This document shows positions 1 to 6,931 of a DNA stretch of 9,914 bases, piece after piece. Under the pieces are notes generated by a model, which was given only the letters and a program-made list of their open reading frames with translations, had not been told where the DNA came from and made no database searches. This stretch comes from DASPWV01 sp046727855 (GTDB lineage: Bacteria > Acidobacteriota > Vicinamibacteria > Vicinamibacterales > UBA2999), in NCBI GenBank assembly GCA_046727855.1, contig JBKPDL010000044.1, positions 1-9,914 of the forward strand, read 5' to 3'. Both the position numbers and the translations under genes were made by a program. The stretch's first letter is position 1. Each line of letters opens with the position of its first letter.

Positions 1-1
1 A

Positions 2-271
2 AAGATCGCTGGAGCCGGGATGAAGGAACAGACCGAGCAAGCGCTCAAAAATCTGCAAGCGGCGCTCGCCTCACAGCGGCTTGATTTCAGCCACGTCGCC
101 AAGATCACGATCTATACCACCAGCATCAGCGAGTTCCGCGCGCCGGAGGTGGCGCAGATCCGCGCGAAGTTCTTTGGAGAGAATCGTCCGGCGAGCACGC
201 TCGTGCAAATCTCGCAGCTCGCCAGCCCCGAGTACAAGATTGAGATCGAGGCCATGGCGGTTGCTCCGTAA
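2..271 (+). CDS. RidA/YjgF/UK114-family protein, 3' part
   Basis: The reading frame is open from the window edge, and 89 C-terminal residues are visible before the TAA at 269-271. An ATG lies at 20, but codons before it (KIAGAG) fit the family's G-x-G-x-M-x-x-Q-T segment, so the true start is probably upstream of the window. Family features seen are the EQTEQALKNLQAAL helix, the DFSHVAKITIY strand and the C-terminal KIEIEAMAV strand. RidA proteins are small cytoplasmic trimers; the canonical group hydrolyses reactive enamine/imine intermediates from PLP enzymes. That group has an Arg in the P-A-R-S-x-V motif to hold the substrate carboxylate. Here the motif reads RPASTLV, with Ser where I expect that Arg, so this is probably a non-canonical Rid subgroup and deaminase activity should not be assumed. 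Family assignment is firm; function is open. Confidence 0.9.
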   Translation, partial: KIAGAGMKEQTEQALKNLQAALASQRLDFSHVAKITIYTTSISEFRAPEVAQIRAKFFGENRPASTLVQISQLASPEYKIEIEAMAVAP

Positions 272-277
272 CAATTT

Positions 278-518
278 CGCGGATTGAAGGCATCCGCGGA
301 TGACGCGGATGGCGCGGAACTTGGTCAGGTGGATTAAGCGGAATCGTGAATCGAGATCGTTTCACGCCTTTTTGACTGCGCTCGAGTTTCGATGAGCGAT
401 GTGCAGGCAACCGTTCGCGTAATCGCGGCCGGTTCGAAGTGACACGCGCGCGCAAATCCCGTAAAGAAGAATCGTCCATCCGCGTAATCCGCCAATCCGC
501 GGATGCCTTCAATCCGCG
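278..518. repeat. Inverted-repeat element (REP/REPIN-like) between convergent genes
   Basis: Positions 278-301 and 495-518 are perfect 24-bp reverse complements. The similarity continues imperfectly inward, with about a one-base slip, to roughly 318 and 478. Each arm is built on the heptamer CGCGGAT: it begins at 278, 295 and 304 on the left, and its complement ATCCGCG begins at 478, 495 and 512 on the right. The outer spacing is 17 bp in both arms. The interior, about 319-477, shows no convincing gene. The left arm starts 6 nt after the RidA stop and the right arm ends 3 nt before the AraC remnant's stop, so the element fills the whole convergent gap. It resembles dispersed intergenic palindromes of the REP/REPIN or MITE kind. 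No T-tract follows the arms, so a classical terminator role is not supported. Confidence 0.8.
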
Positions 519-521
519 TCA

Positions 522-690
522 TTATCGCCGCTTGCGCCACTCGCTCGGCGGTGTGCCAACGGTTTTCTTGAACGCGCGGCTGAACGCGGCTTCGGATTCG
601 TAGCCGACGCGCCTCGCGATCGCCGCGACGCTGTCGGTGCCGCTCCCGAGATAGTTCGCGGCCAGCTGCGGCAGGGTCCGGTACGCCGTG
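522..690 (-). pseudogene. AraC-family regulator, 3' HTH remnant
   Basis: The reverse strand reads QLAANYLGSGTDSVAAIA, then RRVGYESEAAFSRAFKK, then TVGTPPSEWRKRR and a TAA whose complement is 522-524. This is the second helix-turn-helix of an AraC/XylS-type DNA-binding domain, including the IA-x-x-VGY-x-S-x-x-x-FSRAFK signature. Homology becomes unrecognisable upstream of about 672, where a W-R-M-Q-L-A type sequence would be expected and R-T-L-P-Q-L-A is seen. The frame stays open further upstream into 3' rtcB without a start or an AraC N-terminal domain. The first HTH and the sensory domain (together more than 200 aa in the family) are absent, so this is read as a truncated gene left by a rearrangement. 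The ending near 690 is approximate. Confidence 0.8.
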
Positions 691-712
691 CAGTAACTTC
701 TACCGTGCGAGA

Positions 713-758
713 AGCGTTGCGGAGATTGGTAGTCCCACGTGCCAGCGACCGCAACGCT
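713..758. repeat. 10-bp inverted repeat at the rtcB 3' end
   Basis: Positions 713-722 (AGCGTTGCGG) and 749-758 (CCGCAACGCT) are perfect reverse complements separated by 26 nt, and the loop contains a CACGTG palindrome at 736-741. On the - strand transcript the stem begins at the last base of the rtcB stop codon. A GC-rich hairpin right after the last gene could stabilise the 3' end or help termination, but no U-run follows it, so it is not called an intrinsic terminator. It could also mark the end of a rearranged segment, because the AraC remnant begins just beyond. Confidence 0.5.
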
Positions 759-1939
759 CAGTCTTCCGGCCGCTCGCCAGCCGGCGCCATCTTGACCAGC
801 CGCGGCTCGAAGCGCGCCAATGTTTCGACGAGATCACTTTGCGCCGCCATCACTTCGTCGATGTCCTTGTATGCCATCGGCACTTCGTCGAGACCTGCGG
901 ACAACAACGTGACGCCGCGGGCGCGGAGAAACTGCTGCGCAACGTCCCACGTGAACATCTGCTTCGCTCTGGTCCGGCTCATTCGGCGGCCCGCGCCGTG
1001 AGCCGCGGAGTTCAACGCGCCGGCCACACCCTTGCCGCGAACGACGTAGCCGGGCGTGCCCATCGAGCCGGGGATGATGCCGAGCACGCCGGCGCCGGCA
1101 GGCGTCGCACCTTTGCGATGCACGATGACGTCGCGTTCCGATCCGTCCGCAAGACGATGGCGCTCGCGCCAGGCGAAGTTGTGATGGTTCTCGATGTCGA
1201 GCATGACCTCGACTCCGAGTGCGCGCGCGATGTGCGCGTGAATCAGTTGATGATTCGCAGCCGCGTAGCCGCCCATCAAGTCCATCGCCGCCCAGTACTC
1301 CTGACCCGCTTCGGTCGCGAGATCCAGCCACGCGAGATGTGACAGCTCCTGCGGCAGTTCGGGATGAAGCTGGCGTGCCAGGCGGCTGTAGTGCTGCGCC
1401 ACCTGCGCACCGGTGCCTCGACTCCCGGAGTGACTTAGCAGCGCGAGGTACTTTCCTGGCGACAACCCGACAGCCGCGTCGAGCACGGTGAGCTCGCCGA
1501 ACTCTACGAAGTGATTCCCGCTGCCGCTGGTGCCCAGTTGGCCCCACGCACGATCTTTCATCCTTGCGGTGACAGGCGTTACTCGCCAGTCCCGATCCAT
1601 GACTTCGTGCTGACGCCGGAATCGAAACGTCGCGCCCATGCCGAACCGTGTTTCGCGCTCGAGCGCCTTGGTGAAACGCGGGGTGTCATCCGCGAGCGAG
1701 GTCGGCGGCAAGTCGAGCACCGTCATTTTCATTCGGCACGCGATGTCCACACCCACTGCGTACGGAATAACCGCTTCGTTGGTCGCGAGCACGCCACCGA
1801 TTGGCAACCCATAACCCACGTGCGCGTCCGGCATCAGCGCGCCCGAGATCGCCACCGGCAGCTTGCACGCGTTCTTCAACTGCTGCACCGCATCCGGCTC
1901 GAGATCGGTGCCCCAAATCCGATAGGGCGCGTCGCTCAT
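758..1939 (-). CDS. rtcB: RtcB RNA-splicing/repair ligase
   Basis: This 393-aa protein is an RtcB ligase, which joins RNA 2',3'-cyclic-phosphate or 3'-phosphate ends to 5'-OH ends using GTP and Mn2+ in the cytoplasm. Family motifs are present in order: MPDAHVGYGLPIGG (36-49); GVDIACRM with metal ligands Asp65 and Cys68; SGSGNHFVEFG with His143; LLSHSGSRG with His170; ENHHNFAW with His252/253; HRKGATPAGAG; and AAHGAGRRMSR, where His314 should be the guanylylated nucleophile. The length is close to that of bacterial RtcB proteins (about 400 aa), and no key residue is missing. The ATG at 1939 is chosen because MSDAPYRIWG is a normal RtcB beginning and AGAGG lies 5 nt upstream. Upstream extension would run into the preceding gene, whose stop is only 8 nt away. 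It appears to be the last gene of the unit. No rtcA cyclase, rtcR or archease gene is visible here, so its control and RNA target are unknown. Confidence 0.95.
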   Translation of the reverse strand: MSDAPYRIWGTDLEPDAVQQLKNACKLPVAISGALMPDAHVGYGLPIGGVLATNEAVIPYAVGVDIACRMKMTVLDLPPTSLADDTPRFTKALERETRFGMGATFRFRRQHEVMDRDWRVTPVTARMKDRAWGQLGTSGSGNHFVEFGELTVLDAAVGLSPGKYLALLSHSGSRGTGAQVAQHYSRLARQLHPELPQELSHLAWLDLATEAGQEYWAAMDLMGGYAAANHQLIHAHIARALGVEVMLDIENHHNFAWRERHRLADGSERDVIVHRKGATPAGAGVLGIIPGSMGTPGYVVRGKGVAGALNSAAHGAGRRMSRTRAKQMFTWDVAQQFLRARGVTLLSAGLDEVPMAYKDIDEVMAAQSDLVETLARFEPRLVKMAPAGERPED

Positions 1940-1947
1940 GGTTGCCT

Positions 1948-4116
1948 CTACTCCATCCACCCCAGCACATTGCGCACAACCGACCACCGCGGGCGGGAGG
2001 CGGTGGCGTTCTGGCCGAGAATCCAGTGCCGGTAGAGCGCATCGATCGTTCCGTCGCGCCGCTTGAGCTCGAGCCATGTGTTGATAAACGTGACCCAGCG
2101 TTCATCGTTTCGCGCCACGGGGTAGGCAATGGGCAGCTTGATGGTATCGGGTTGCGGAACGACGACACTATACGAGGGATGGAGGAGCGTGAACACCGAG
2201 CCTCGTTCCGCCGGCAGCACGTAGGCCATCAACCCATCGTCTTCCTTGAACAACTCCTCGGTTCGTCGCAGCGGCACGATTACAGCTCGCGGTGCGCGCG
2301 TGCTCACCGCGCGACGGAAAAGAGCGAGATCAGGCACGCCAATGCGGACGGCTCCCAACTCGCGGATCGCGTCCCAAGTTCTGAAGCGATCGCGGAGATG
2401 ATCCCGTACGACGAAGGCAAGCGTTTCATCGAGGTAGGGCATCGAAAAGAGAATTTTCGCGACCCGATCCGGCGTGATGGTGACGCCGGACATGACGATG
2501 TCGACCGCGCCTTTCGTCAACAGATCTGGCAACACATCGTAATCGGCCTGAAAGAACTCAACGCGCACGCCGAGGTCGTCTGCGAGGGCGCGAGCCAGCT
2601 CCACGTCCATGCCCACGAGCTCTCCGCTGCGGTTCTGGAAGGCGAACGGCATGCGATCGGGCAAAACGCCGACGTGCAGTGCGCCGCGTGAATGAATGGT
2701 GTCGAGCACGCTCGAATTGATTGCTTCGGGCGGTGGTTCGGGAGGCACTGCCGATGCAAGCCGCATCGGCGATCCGCCGAACAGCGGTTGCATGCCATAG
2801 ACCACATCGGCGCCTGCGAACTCCTGCCGCAAAACGGTAGCGAATAGCACGCGTATCCCTACAAGCGTAGCAATCACGATCAGCATTGTGACAAGTCCGA
2901 ATCGCAGCACCTTACGCGCGTGCCATCGCAATCCGCCGGCGAGTGCGACGCTGCCGAGAATCGCAACCGTGATGGTGTGCATCGCGGCCACGAGCGTGCC
3001 AAACCGCGAGTTGATCGCACCGGTGGCGAGAAACAGTTGGAACGTGTCGGCCGGCAAATGAAAGAGATCGAGCAGAAACGGTACCGCGCTGTTCAAGCTG
3101 CCAAAGAACGACAACAGACCCGCGGCAAGGAGTTGCGGGTAGTCCCGCCACGGGAGTGACGCGTCAGCAAACCATGCGGCAAAGGGGATGAAGCTGAGAG
3201 ACAGCAGCTTGCCGGTGTGGGGAAAGTTGAACGACACCGGCACGATCACGTCGGGTCCGGCTTTGACCTCCTCGATAGCTCGCTCAGGTTCTGCTGGATC
3301 GGCGTGAGCACGTCGTTCCAGCAAATCCTTGCACGCTTCAATCAGGCCAGGCAGCACGATAAACAAGTCGGCCGCTACGAACGCGACAAGCAGAGAATCG
3401 CGCGTGCGCGCAAACAGATCGCGAACTCGGATTCCTGTGAGCGCGCTGATGAGCCCAGGCATGACCCAGAGCGCCACGATCAGCGCGATCGCGACGTAGG
3501 TGAGCACGTAGAGCTGGATACGCTGCAACTGTTGGATCGTGAGCGTGCCGGCAGCGACGGCGGCGATCGCAAACAGACCGTAGGGTGTGAGGCTCACCAC
3601 CGCACGTGTCGCGCGCGCAATGGCAGTGCTTACCGTCTGAAGCACTTCGAGGAGTACTGCCTTGCGCTCCACACCGACGAGCGCGACGCCAATCACCACG
3701 GAAAACAACACCACGGCGGGCACGATGTTGTTGGCCAGCGCATTGAACGGGTTGGCGGGAATGTAGAGATCGACGAAGTCGAAGGGCGCCTGCTGCTCGA
3801 CCAGCGTGGTGCTGAAAAACGACGCCGTTTCGGACGGCGGAAAGGCGAGCGGCATCAGGAGAGTCAGCGCAAACGCAAGCGCCCAGAGCCCAAGCACCAC
3901 CGCGCCGCCACGAAGACCGAGCCGCCGCGCTTGCGAGAGGCTCAATCCACCGAGGCTGGAGATGATCGAGACCGTCACATACGGCAACACCGTCATCTGC
4001 AGCAGCTTGACGAAGCCGTCGGCCACGATCTTCAGCGGCGCGACGAACTCGCCAAGCACCAGACCGGTCGCAATCCCCGCGCCGAGTCCGACCAGGACTT
4101 TCCGCGAGAACGTCAT
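1948..4116 (-). CDS. Fusion: SDF (dicarboxylate/amino-acid symporter) domain + periplasmic solute-binding domain
   Basis: The 722-aa product has two parts. Residues about 1-395 are hydrophobic and follow the DAACS/SDF elevator-transporter layout: LLQMTVLPYVTVSIISSLGG (38-57) near the N-terminus, helices through 225, a hairpin-1-like segment (241-260), a TM7-like NFPHTGK (297-303), hairpin-2-like FFGSLNSAVPFLLD (337-350) and a TM8-like segment (361-390). An extra membrane helix at about 404-428 leads to a linker with PPEPPPE (458-464). Residues about 470-703 form an SBP_bac_3 amino-acid-binding domain, with GELVGMDVELARALA (498-512), SGVTITPDRV (543-552; Arg551 is the usual ligand-carboxylate contact) and DGTIDALYRHW near the end. 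The extra helix should put this domain in the periplasm as a tethered receptor. Canonical glutamate-transporter motifs are altered: hairpin 1 lacks the serine-rich tip, NMDGT becomes NFPHT, and the TM8 Asp/Arg/Asn pattern is not visible. The ATG at 4116 starts a normal SDF N-terminus; an AGGAG overlaps the patatin stop but lies a long 16 nt away. Substrate is unknown. Confidence 0.9.
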   Translation of the reverse strand: MTFSRKVLVGLGAGIATGLVLGEFVAPLKIVADGFVKLLQMTVLPYVTVSIISSLGGLSLSQARRLGLRGGAVVLGLWALAFALTLLMPLAFPPSETASFFSTTLVEQQAPFDFVDLYIPANPFNALANNIVPAVVLFSVVIGVALVGVERKAVLLEVLQTVSTAIARATRAVVSLTPYGLFAIAAVAAGTLTIQQLQRIQLYVLTYVAIALIVALWVMPGLISALTGIRVRDLFARTRDSLLVAFVAADLFIVLPGLIEACKDLLERRAHADPAEPERAIEEVKAGPDVIVPVSFNFPHTGKLLSLSFIPFAAWFADASLPWRDYPQLLAAGLLSFFGSLNSAVPFLLDLFHLPADTFQLFLATGAINSRFGTLVAAMHTITVAILGSVALAGGLRWHARKVLRFGLVTMLIVIATLVGIRVLFATVLRQEFAGADVVYGMQPLFGGSPMRLASAVPPEPPPEAINSSVLDTIHSRGALHVGVLPDRMPFAFQNRSGELVGMDVELARALADDLGVRVEFFQADYDVLPDLLTKGAVDIVMSGVTITPDRVAKILFSMPYLDETLAFVVRDHLRDRFRTWDAIRELGAVRIGVPDLALFRRAVSTRAPRAVIVPLRRTEELFKEDDGLMAYVLPAERGSVFTLLHPSYSVVVPQPDTIKLPIAYPVARNDERWVTFINTWLELKRRDGTIDALYRHWILGQNATASRPRWSVVRNVLGWME

Positions 4117-4135
4117 GATCGCGGTGTCCCGACTC

Positions 4136-6361
4136 CTATCGTAGAAACGGCCCGAGCGCGACGTAGAACCGCCCGCCACCTTCCGTGAGCGCTTGGCTGT
4201 AGCCCAGAAACGCCGGCCCCAAGAGCGTTTCGAGCAGCACGCCGCCTGAAAGCGCTGCGTTGTACTCCGCGTCGCTCCACCGGTCGAACGCGGAGCCCTG
4301 CTCCAGCCACGCACCGTAATACACATTGGCGCCAAGAACGTCGGGCAACCGGAACCACTCGCGCAGCACGCCGACGACGCCAAGCATATAGTTGTCGCCG
4401 CGAATCTCGTCGTTGTTGAACCCGCCCAGCCGGAACGGGCCTCCGAGCGAGAACCTGTTGAACCCCGGATCGTGATCGAACGAGGTGCCACCGCCGCCAC
4501 TCAGAAACATGCGGTTCCTGGCGCCGACTCTCTTGAACCAGGAGGCCGCCGCCTCGCCCTGCGGCACGTCGCGTGCACTGCGCAGCACGTTGTCCTCGGC
4601 GTCGACGATCTCGGGCGTATCGAAGTAGTAGCGCAGAGCGGTCCGCACACGCAACCCGCGCGACGGCACCAGCGGACTATTCTGCCCATCAAACGCCCAT
4701 CGCAACGAGACGACCCGATCCGAGCCCGCAGCCTCCGGCAGTAACGGTACACCAATCCGCCGCCGAGCCCGCACGTCAGCCTCGTCGTAGCCAAGACGTA
4801 ACTCTGTGCGCATCCCCGTGGTGTATCCAACGTCGATGCCGGCACCGGTTCGTTTCACGCGGTATTCCGCCAGCAGTTCACCATCCTGGTACCCGTTCAG
4901 GCTGCTACGCGTGAAGTACGCTCGCGGCGCAACAAAAACCCCTCGGTGACCGACGCGTTTGTACAGTTCCAGTGCGACAGTCTGATCGCTGCCGAACCCG
5001 ACGTCAAACCGTAGCTCTGAGTTAGGAAGCGGCGTGTCGTACATCGCAAGGCGCACGCGCAGGCTTATCGCGAACGACGACGAGTCGATGTTTTGTATGT
5101 CCAGCGAGGGCAGCACGAAGGGTGGTCCATAGCTCTTAGGAGTGGCTTGCACCAGCAGCTCGGGACCGCTCGCTCCGTCGCGAAAGGTATAGGTGATGAT
5201 CTCGTAGCGGTCAGTGCCGGAGAGGCGCAAGATGGTCTCCTCGATCTCTTCGCGAACGAGCGGCCGGCCAACGTGGCGCGCCTCCAGCAGTGCCGACATC
5301 TGGTGCATCTCGACTGCGGGCACTCCTTCAACGACCACGCGGCTCACGGCGGGTGTCGCGGTGCGGCGACGAGCCTGTCGCGCGCGCATCCACTCGTCGT
5401 AACTGGTCGCATCCACTTGATACTTCAGCAGCGCCGCCGACATCGCGTCGGCCGCCTTGTATCCTTGTGCGGCGAGATCGTCGGTGCGCCGCCAGTCGTT
5501 TCCGGTCAAACCTTGCAAATCCGGCACGATAATCAGGTCCGCCGATTTCAACGCCTGGCGAGTCGCCGTCGTCATCATCGAATCGAGTGTTTGGCCGAGC
5601 ACACTGAACAACGTGCTGGGCGGCGGCGATTGATCGGTGCTGGAGCTGACGTTGACCGCGATCGCCACGTCCGCGCCCATTGCCTTCACGACGTCGGCAG
5701 GCACGTTGTTGAGCGTGCCGCCGTCTACGAGAAGCTGTTGATCCAGGATGACCGGTGTGAACACTGCCGGGATCGCCATCGTCGCCCGCAAGGAACGCGC
5801 GAACGAGCCGGATCCCAGCACGAGCGGCTCGGCCCGCCGAATGTCTGTGGCGACGCAGCGAAATGGAGTGGGCAGCTCGTCGAAGTCACGAAGCGCGTAG
5901 TAGGGCAAGGCGATGCGATCCAGCAGCAGCTCGATTTGCTGCCCCGCGTTCAGGCCGGTAGGCAGCTTGAACCCGCCCTTGAGGCCAAAATCAATTTGCC
6001 CAGGGAACGCACGCGCGTCTTCCTTTCTGCGAAACGTCTTGTAGCGGAAAGGCGAGTCGGCGAGGAACATCAGATCCCAATCCGACTCGTTCATCAACGC
6101 TTGGATCTCGTCAGGACTAAGTCCGGCTGCATATGCCCCGCCAATCAGACCGCCCATGCTCGTGCCAGCGATGTAATCCACGGGGATGCGATGCTCTTCG
6201 AACCAGCGCAGCAATCCAATGTGCGCAATGCCGCGCGCAGCGCCGCCGCCGAGCGCGAGGCCGATTTTGGGTCGGCCCGCTCCGGCGGTGAGCTGAGCCG
6301 ACTGCGCCGAGGCGGATCCTGCGACACATGCCAACACGATACCCAGGCAAAAGATCTTCAT
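4136..6361 (-). CDS. Patatin-like phospholipase with POTRA-like and outer-membrane barrel domains (type Vd-like)
   Basis: This 741-aa protein begins with a signal peptide (about 1-19, ending SASAQ). A patatin domain follows (about 32-235): the oxyanion loop GGGAARG (38-44), the nucleophile elbow GTSMGG with Ser68, and the dyad aspartate in VDGG (Asp213). A linker precedes a POTRA-like segment (about 338-406, with SRVVVEGVPAVEM), then a C-terminal region rich in alternating strands (about 415-741) with the FRLGGFNNDEIRGDNY segment typical of Omp85-type barrels. This order and length match PlpD-like type Vd autotransporters, which display a phospholipase A-type lipase domain at the cell surface. 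The last residues are GPFLR; many barrel proteins end in an aromatic residue, so this end is slightly atypical. The ATG at 6361 is preferred over a GTG two codons upstream because GAGG lies 5 nt before it. Natural substrate and release from the barrel cannot be told from sequence. Confidence 0.93.
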   Translation of the reverse strand: MKIFCLGIVLACVAGSASAQSAQLTAGAGRPKIGLALGGGAARGIAHIGLLRWFEEHRIPVDYIAGTSMGGLIGGAYAAGLSPDEIQALMNESDWDLMFLADSPFRYKTFRRKEDARAFPGQIDFGLKGGFKLPTGLNAGQQIELLLDRIALPYYALRDFDELPTPFRCVATDIRRAEPLVLGSGSFARSLRATMAIPAVFTPVILDQQLLVDGGTLNNVPADVVKAMGADVAIAVNVSSSTDQSPPPSTLFSVLGQTLDSMMTTATRQALKSADLIIVPDLQGLTGNDWRRTDDLAAQGYKAADAMSAALLKYQVDATSYDEWMRARQARRRTATPAVSRVVVEGVPAVEMHQMSALLEARHVGRPLVREEIEETILRLSGTDRYEIITYTFRDGASGPELLVQATPKSYGPPFVLPSLDIQNIDSSSFAISLRVRLAMYDTPLPNSELRFDVGFGSDQTVALELYKRVGHRGVFVAPRAYFTRSSLNGYQDGELLAEYRVKRTGAGIDVGYTTGMRTELRLGYDEADVRARRRIGVPLLPEAAGSDRVVSLRWAFDGQNSPLVPSRGLRVRTALRYYFDTPEIVDAEDNVLRSARDVPQGEAAASWFKRVGARNRMFLSGGGGTSFDHDPGFNRFSLGGPFRLGGFNNDEIRGDNYMLGVVGVLREWFRLPDVLGANVYYGAWLEQGSAFDRWSDAEYNAALSGGVLLETLLGPAFLGYSQALTEGGGRFYVALGPFLR

Positions 6362-6366
6362 GAGCA

Positions 6367-6370
6367 CCTC
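6367..6370 (-). promoter_or_regulatory. Ribosome binding site for the patatin gene
   Basis: On the - strand GAGG sits 5 nt before the ATG at 6361 and overlaps the stop codon of the small ORF (TTTGAGG). It decides the patatin start in favour of 6361 over the GTG at 6367, which has no such motif. The overlap would allow translational coupling if the small ORF is translated. Confidence 0.65.
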
Positions 6371-6482
6371 AAAGGTGGAGCAGCGTTCTGACGCCGCGAA
6401 TGATCAACTCGTCGAGTTTGGTCGCGTCGGGAAGACGCGGTGCCGACGACGGAGGCGTAAGAGGTTCGCGCTCGACTGACAT
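6369..6482 (-). CDS. Possible small ORF, 37 aa
   Basis: An ATG at 6482 opens a 37-codon frame ending in TGA at 6369-6371. It fills the 126-nt gap between DUF1622 and the patatin gene, leaving 5 nt and 7 nt. An AGG lies about 9 nt before the ATG. The peptide starts MSVEREPLTPPSSAPRLPDA (Pro/Ser-rich) and ends with a short amphipathic stretch, DELIIRGVRTLLHL. It has no signal peptide or membrane helix, and I recognise no family. The fit to the gap and the SD-like motif favour translation, but the gap is short and the frame could be chance. It might be a leader peptide coupling translation into the patatin gene. Confidence 0.4.
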   Translation of the reverse strand: MSVEREPLTPPSSAPRLPDATKLDELIIRGVRTLLHL

Positions 6483-6487
6483 GACTG

Positions 6488-6898
6488 TCAACCTGCCAGC
6501 CTCGGCACGGGGCTCCTCGATGGCTCGCCGAGCGAAGCGCCGCCACTCATAGTCCGTTCCCTTCCCTCGCTCTCTGCGTGCTCGACATCCTTTTCGAGGA
6601 AGTACTTCAGGAACGTGCGGATGACGGCGATCGCGCCAAGCTCGCCGATGTCCTGCCAGGTCGGCGAGATGACGCTGCCGATGATGTCGGCCGCGAGTTC
6701 GAATTCGAGGCCGAGGAGCAGCCACATGCCGAATCGTCGCCACAGAGCCTTGCGCTCGCCATGTGTGGCACCGGGCGTAACCACCATCCAGACGAGCCTG
6801 CCGAAGGCCTCGAGCGAACCGTAAGCGACGATCACGACGGCTGCGGCTTCGATCAGCAGCGCCACGACGCTCGCGACGTCGACGAAGAGTTCCTCCAT
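6488..6898 (-). CDS. DUF1622 family inner-membrane protein
   Basis: This 136-aa protein matches the DUF1622 pattern: an N-terminal MEEL followed by a long hydrophobic helix (about 9-40), a basic loop (THGERKALWRRF), a second helix containing WLLLGLEFELAADI (59-72), then SPTWQDIGELGAIAVIRTFLKYFLEKD (78-104) as a re-entrant or third membrane segment. The LEFELAADI and IGxLxAIAVIRTFLxYFLE signatures are characteristic. The function of the family is not established. The C-terminal tail after about 105 is charged, then Gly/Ser/Pro-rich, and seems longer than the core family. The start at 6898 has no good Shine-Dalgarno sequence and lies 33 nt after the preceding gene, so coupling or a leader-poor start is likely. 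It is probably co-transcribed with its neighbours. Confidence 0.85.
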   Translation of the reverse strand: MEELFVDVASVVALLIEAAAVVIVAYGSLEAFGRLVWMVVTPGATHGERKALWRRFGMWLLLGLEFELAADIIGSVISPTWQDIGELGAIAVIRTFLKYFLEKDVEHAESEGRERTMSGGASLGEPSRSPVPRLAG

Positions 6899-6931
6899 AT
6901 CCGGCCGGCGCGTGAGTGCGCGCGTCCGCCG

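Noticed and set aside
713..758. Rho-independent terminator after rtcB
   Set aside because: The stem is present but the loop is 26 nt and no T-run follows on the - strand, so it is reported only as an inverted repeat.
1940..2077. N-terminal extension of the rtcB frame up to 2077
   Set aside because: It overlaps the binding-protein domain of the upstream gene, and RtcB homology begins at MSDAPYRIWG with a ribosome binding site just before it.
3217..4188. A 323-codon + strand frame antisense to the transporter gene
   Set aside because: It is rich in Arg/His/Gln/Asp with no domain pattern, and lies opposite a gene with clear homology and membrane helices. It is a shadow frame from GC-rich codon use.
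4117..4500. N-terminal extension of the transporter frame up to 4500
   Set aside because: It overlaps the patatin barrel, has no transporter-like sequence, and the SDF N-terminus begins naturally at the ATG at 4116.
5093..6391. A 432-codon + strand frame antisense to the patatin gene
   Set aside because: It has low-complexity Arg/His-rich composition and no recognisable motif, and the opposite strand encodes a complete patatin catalytic domain.
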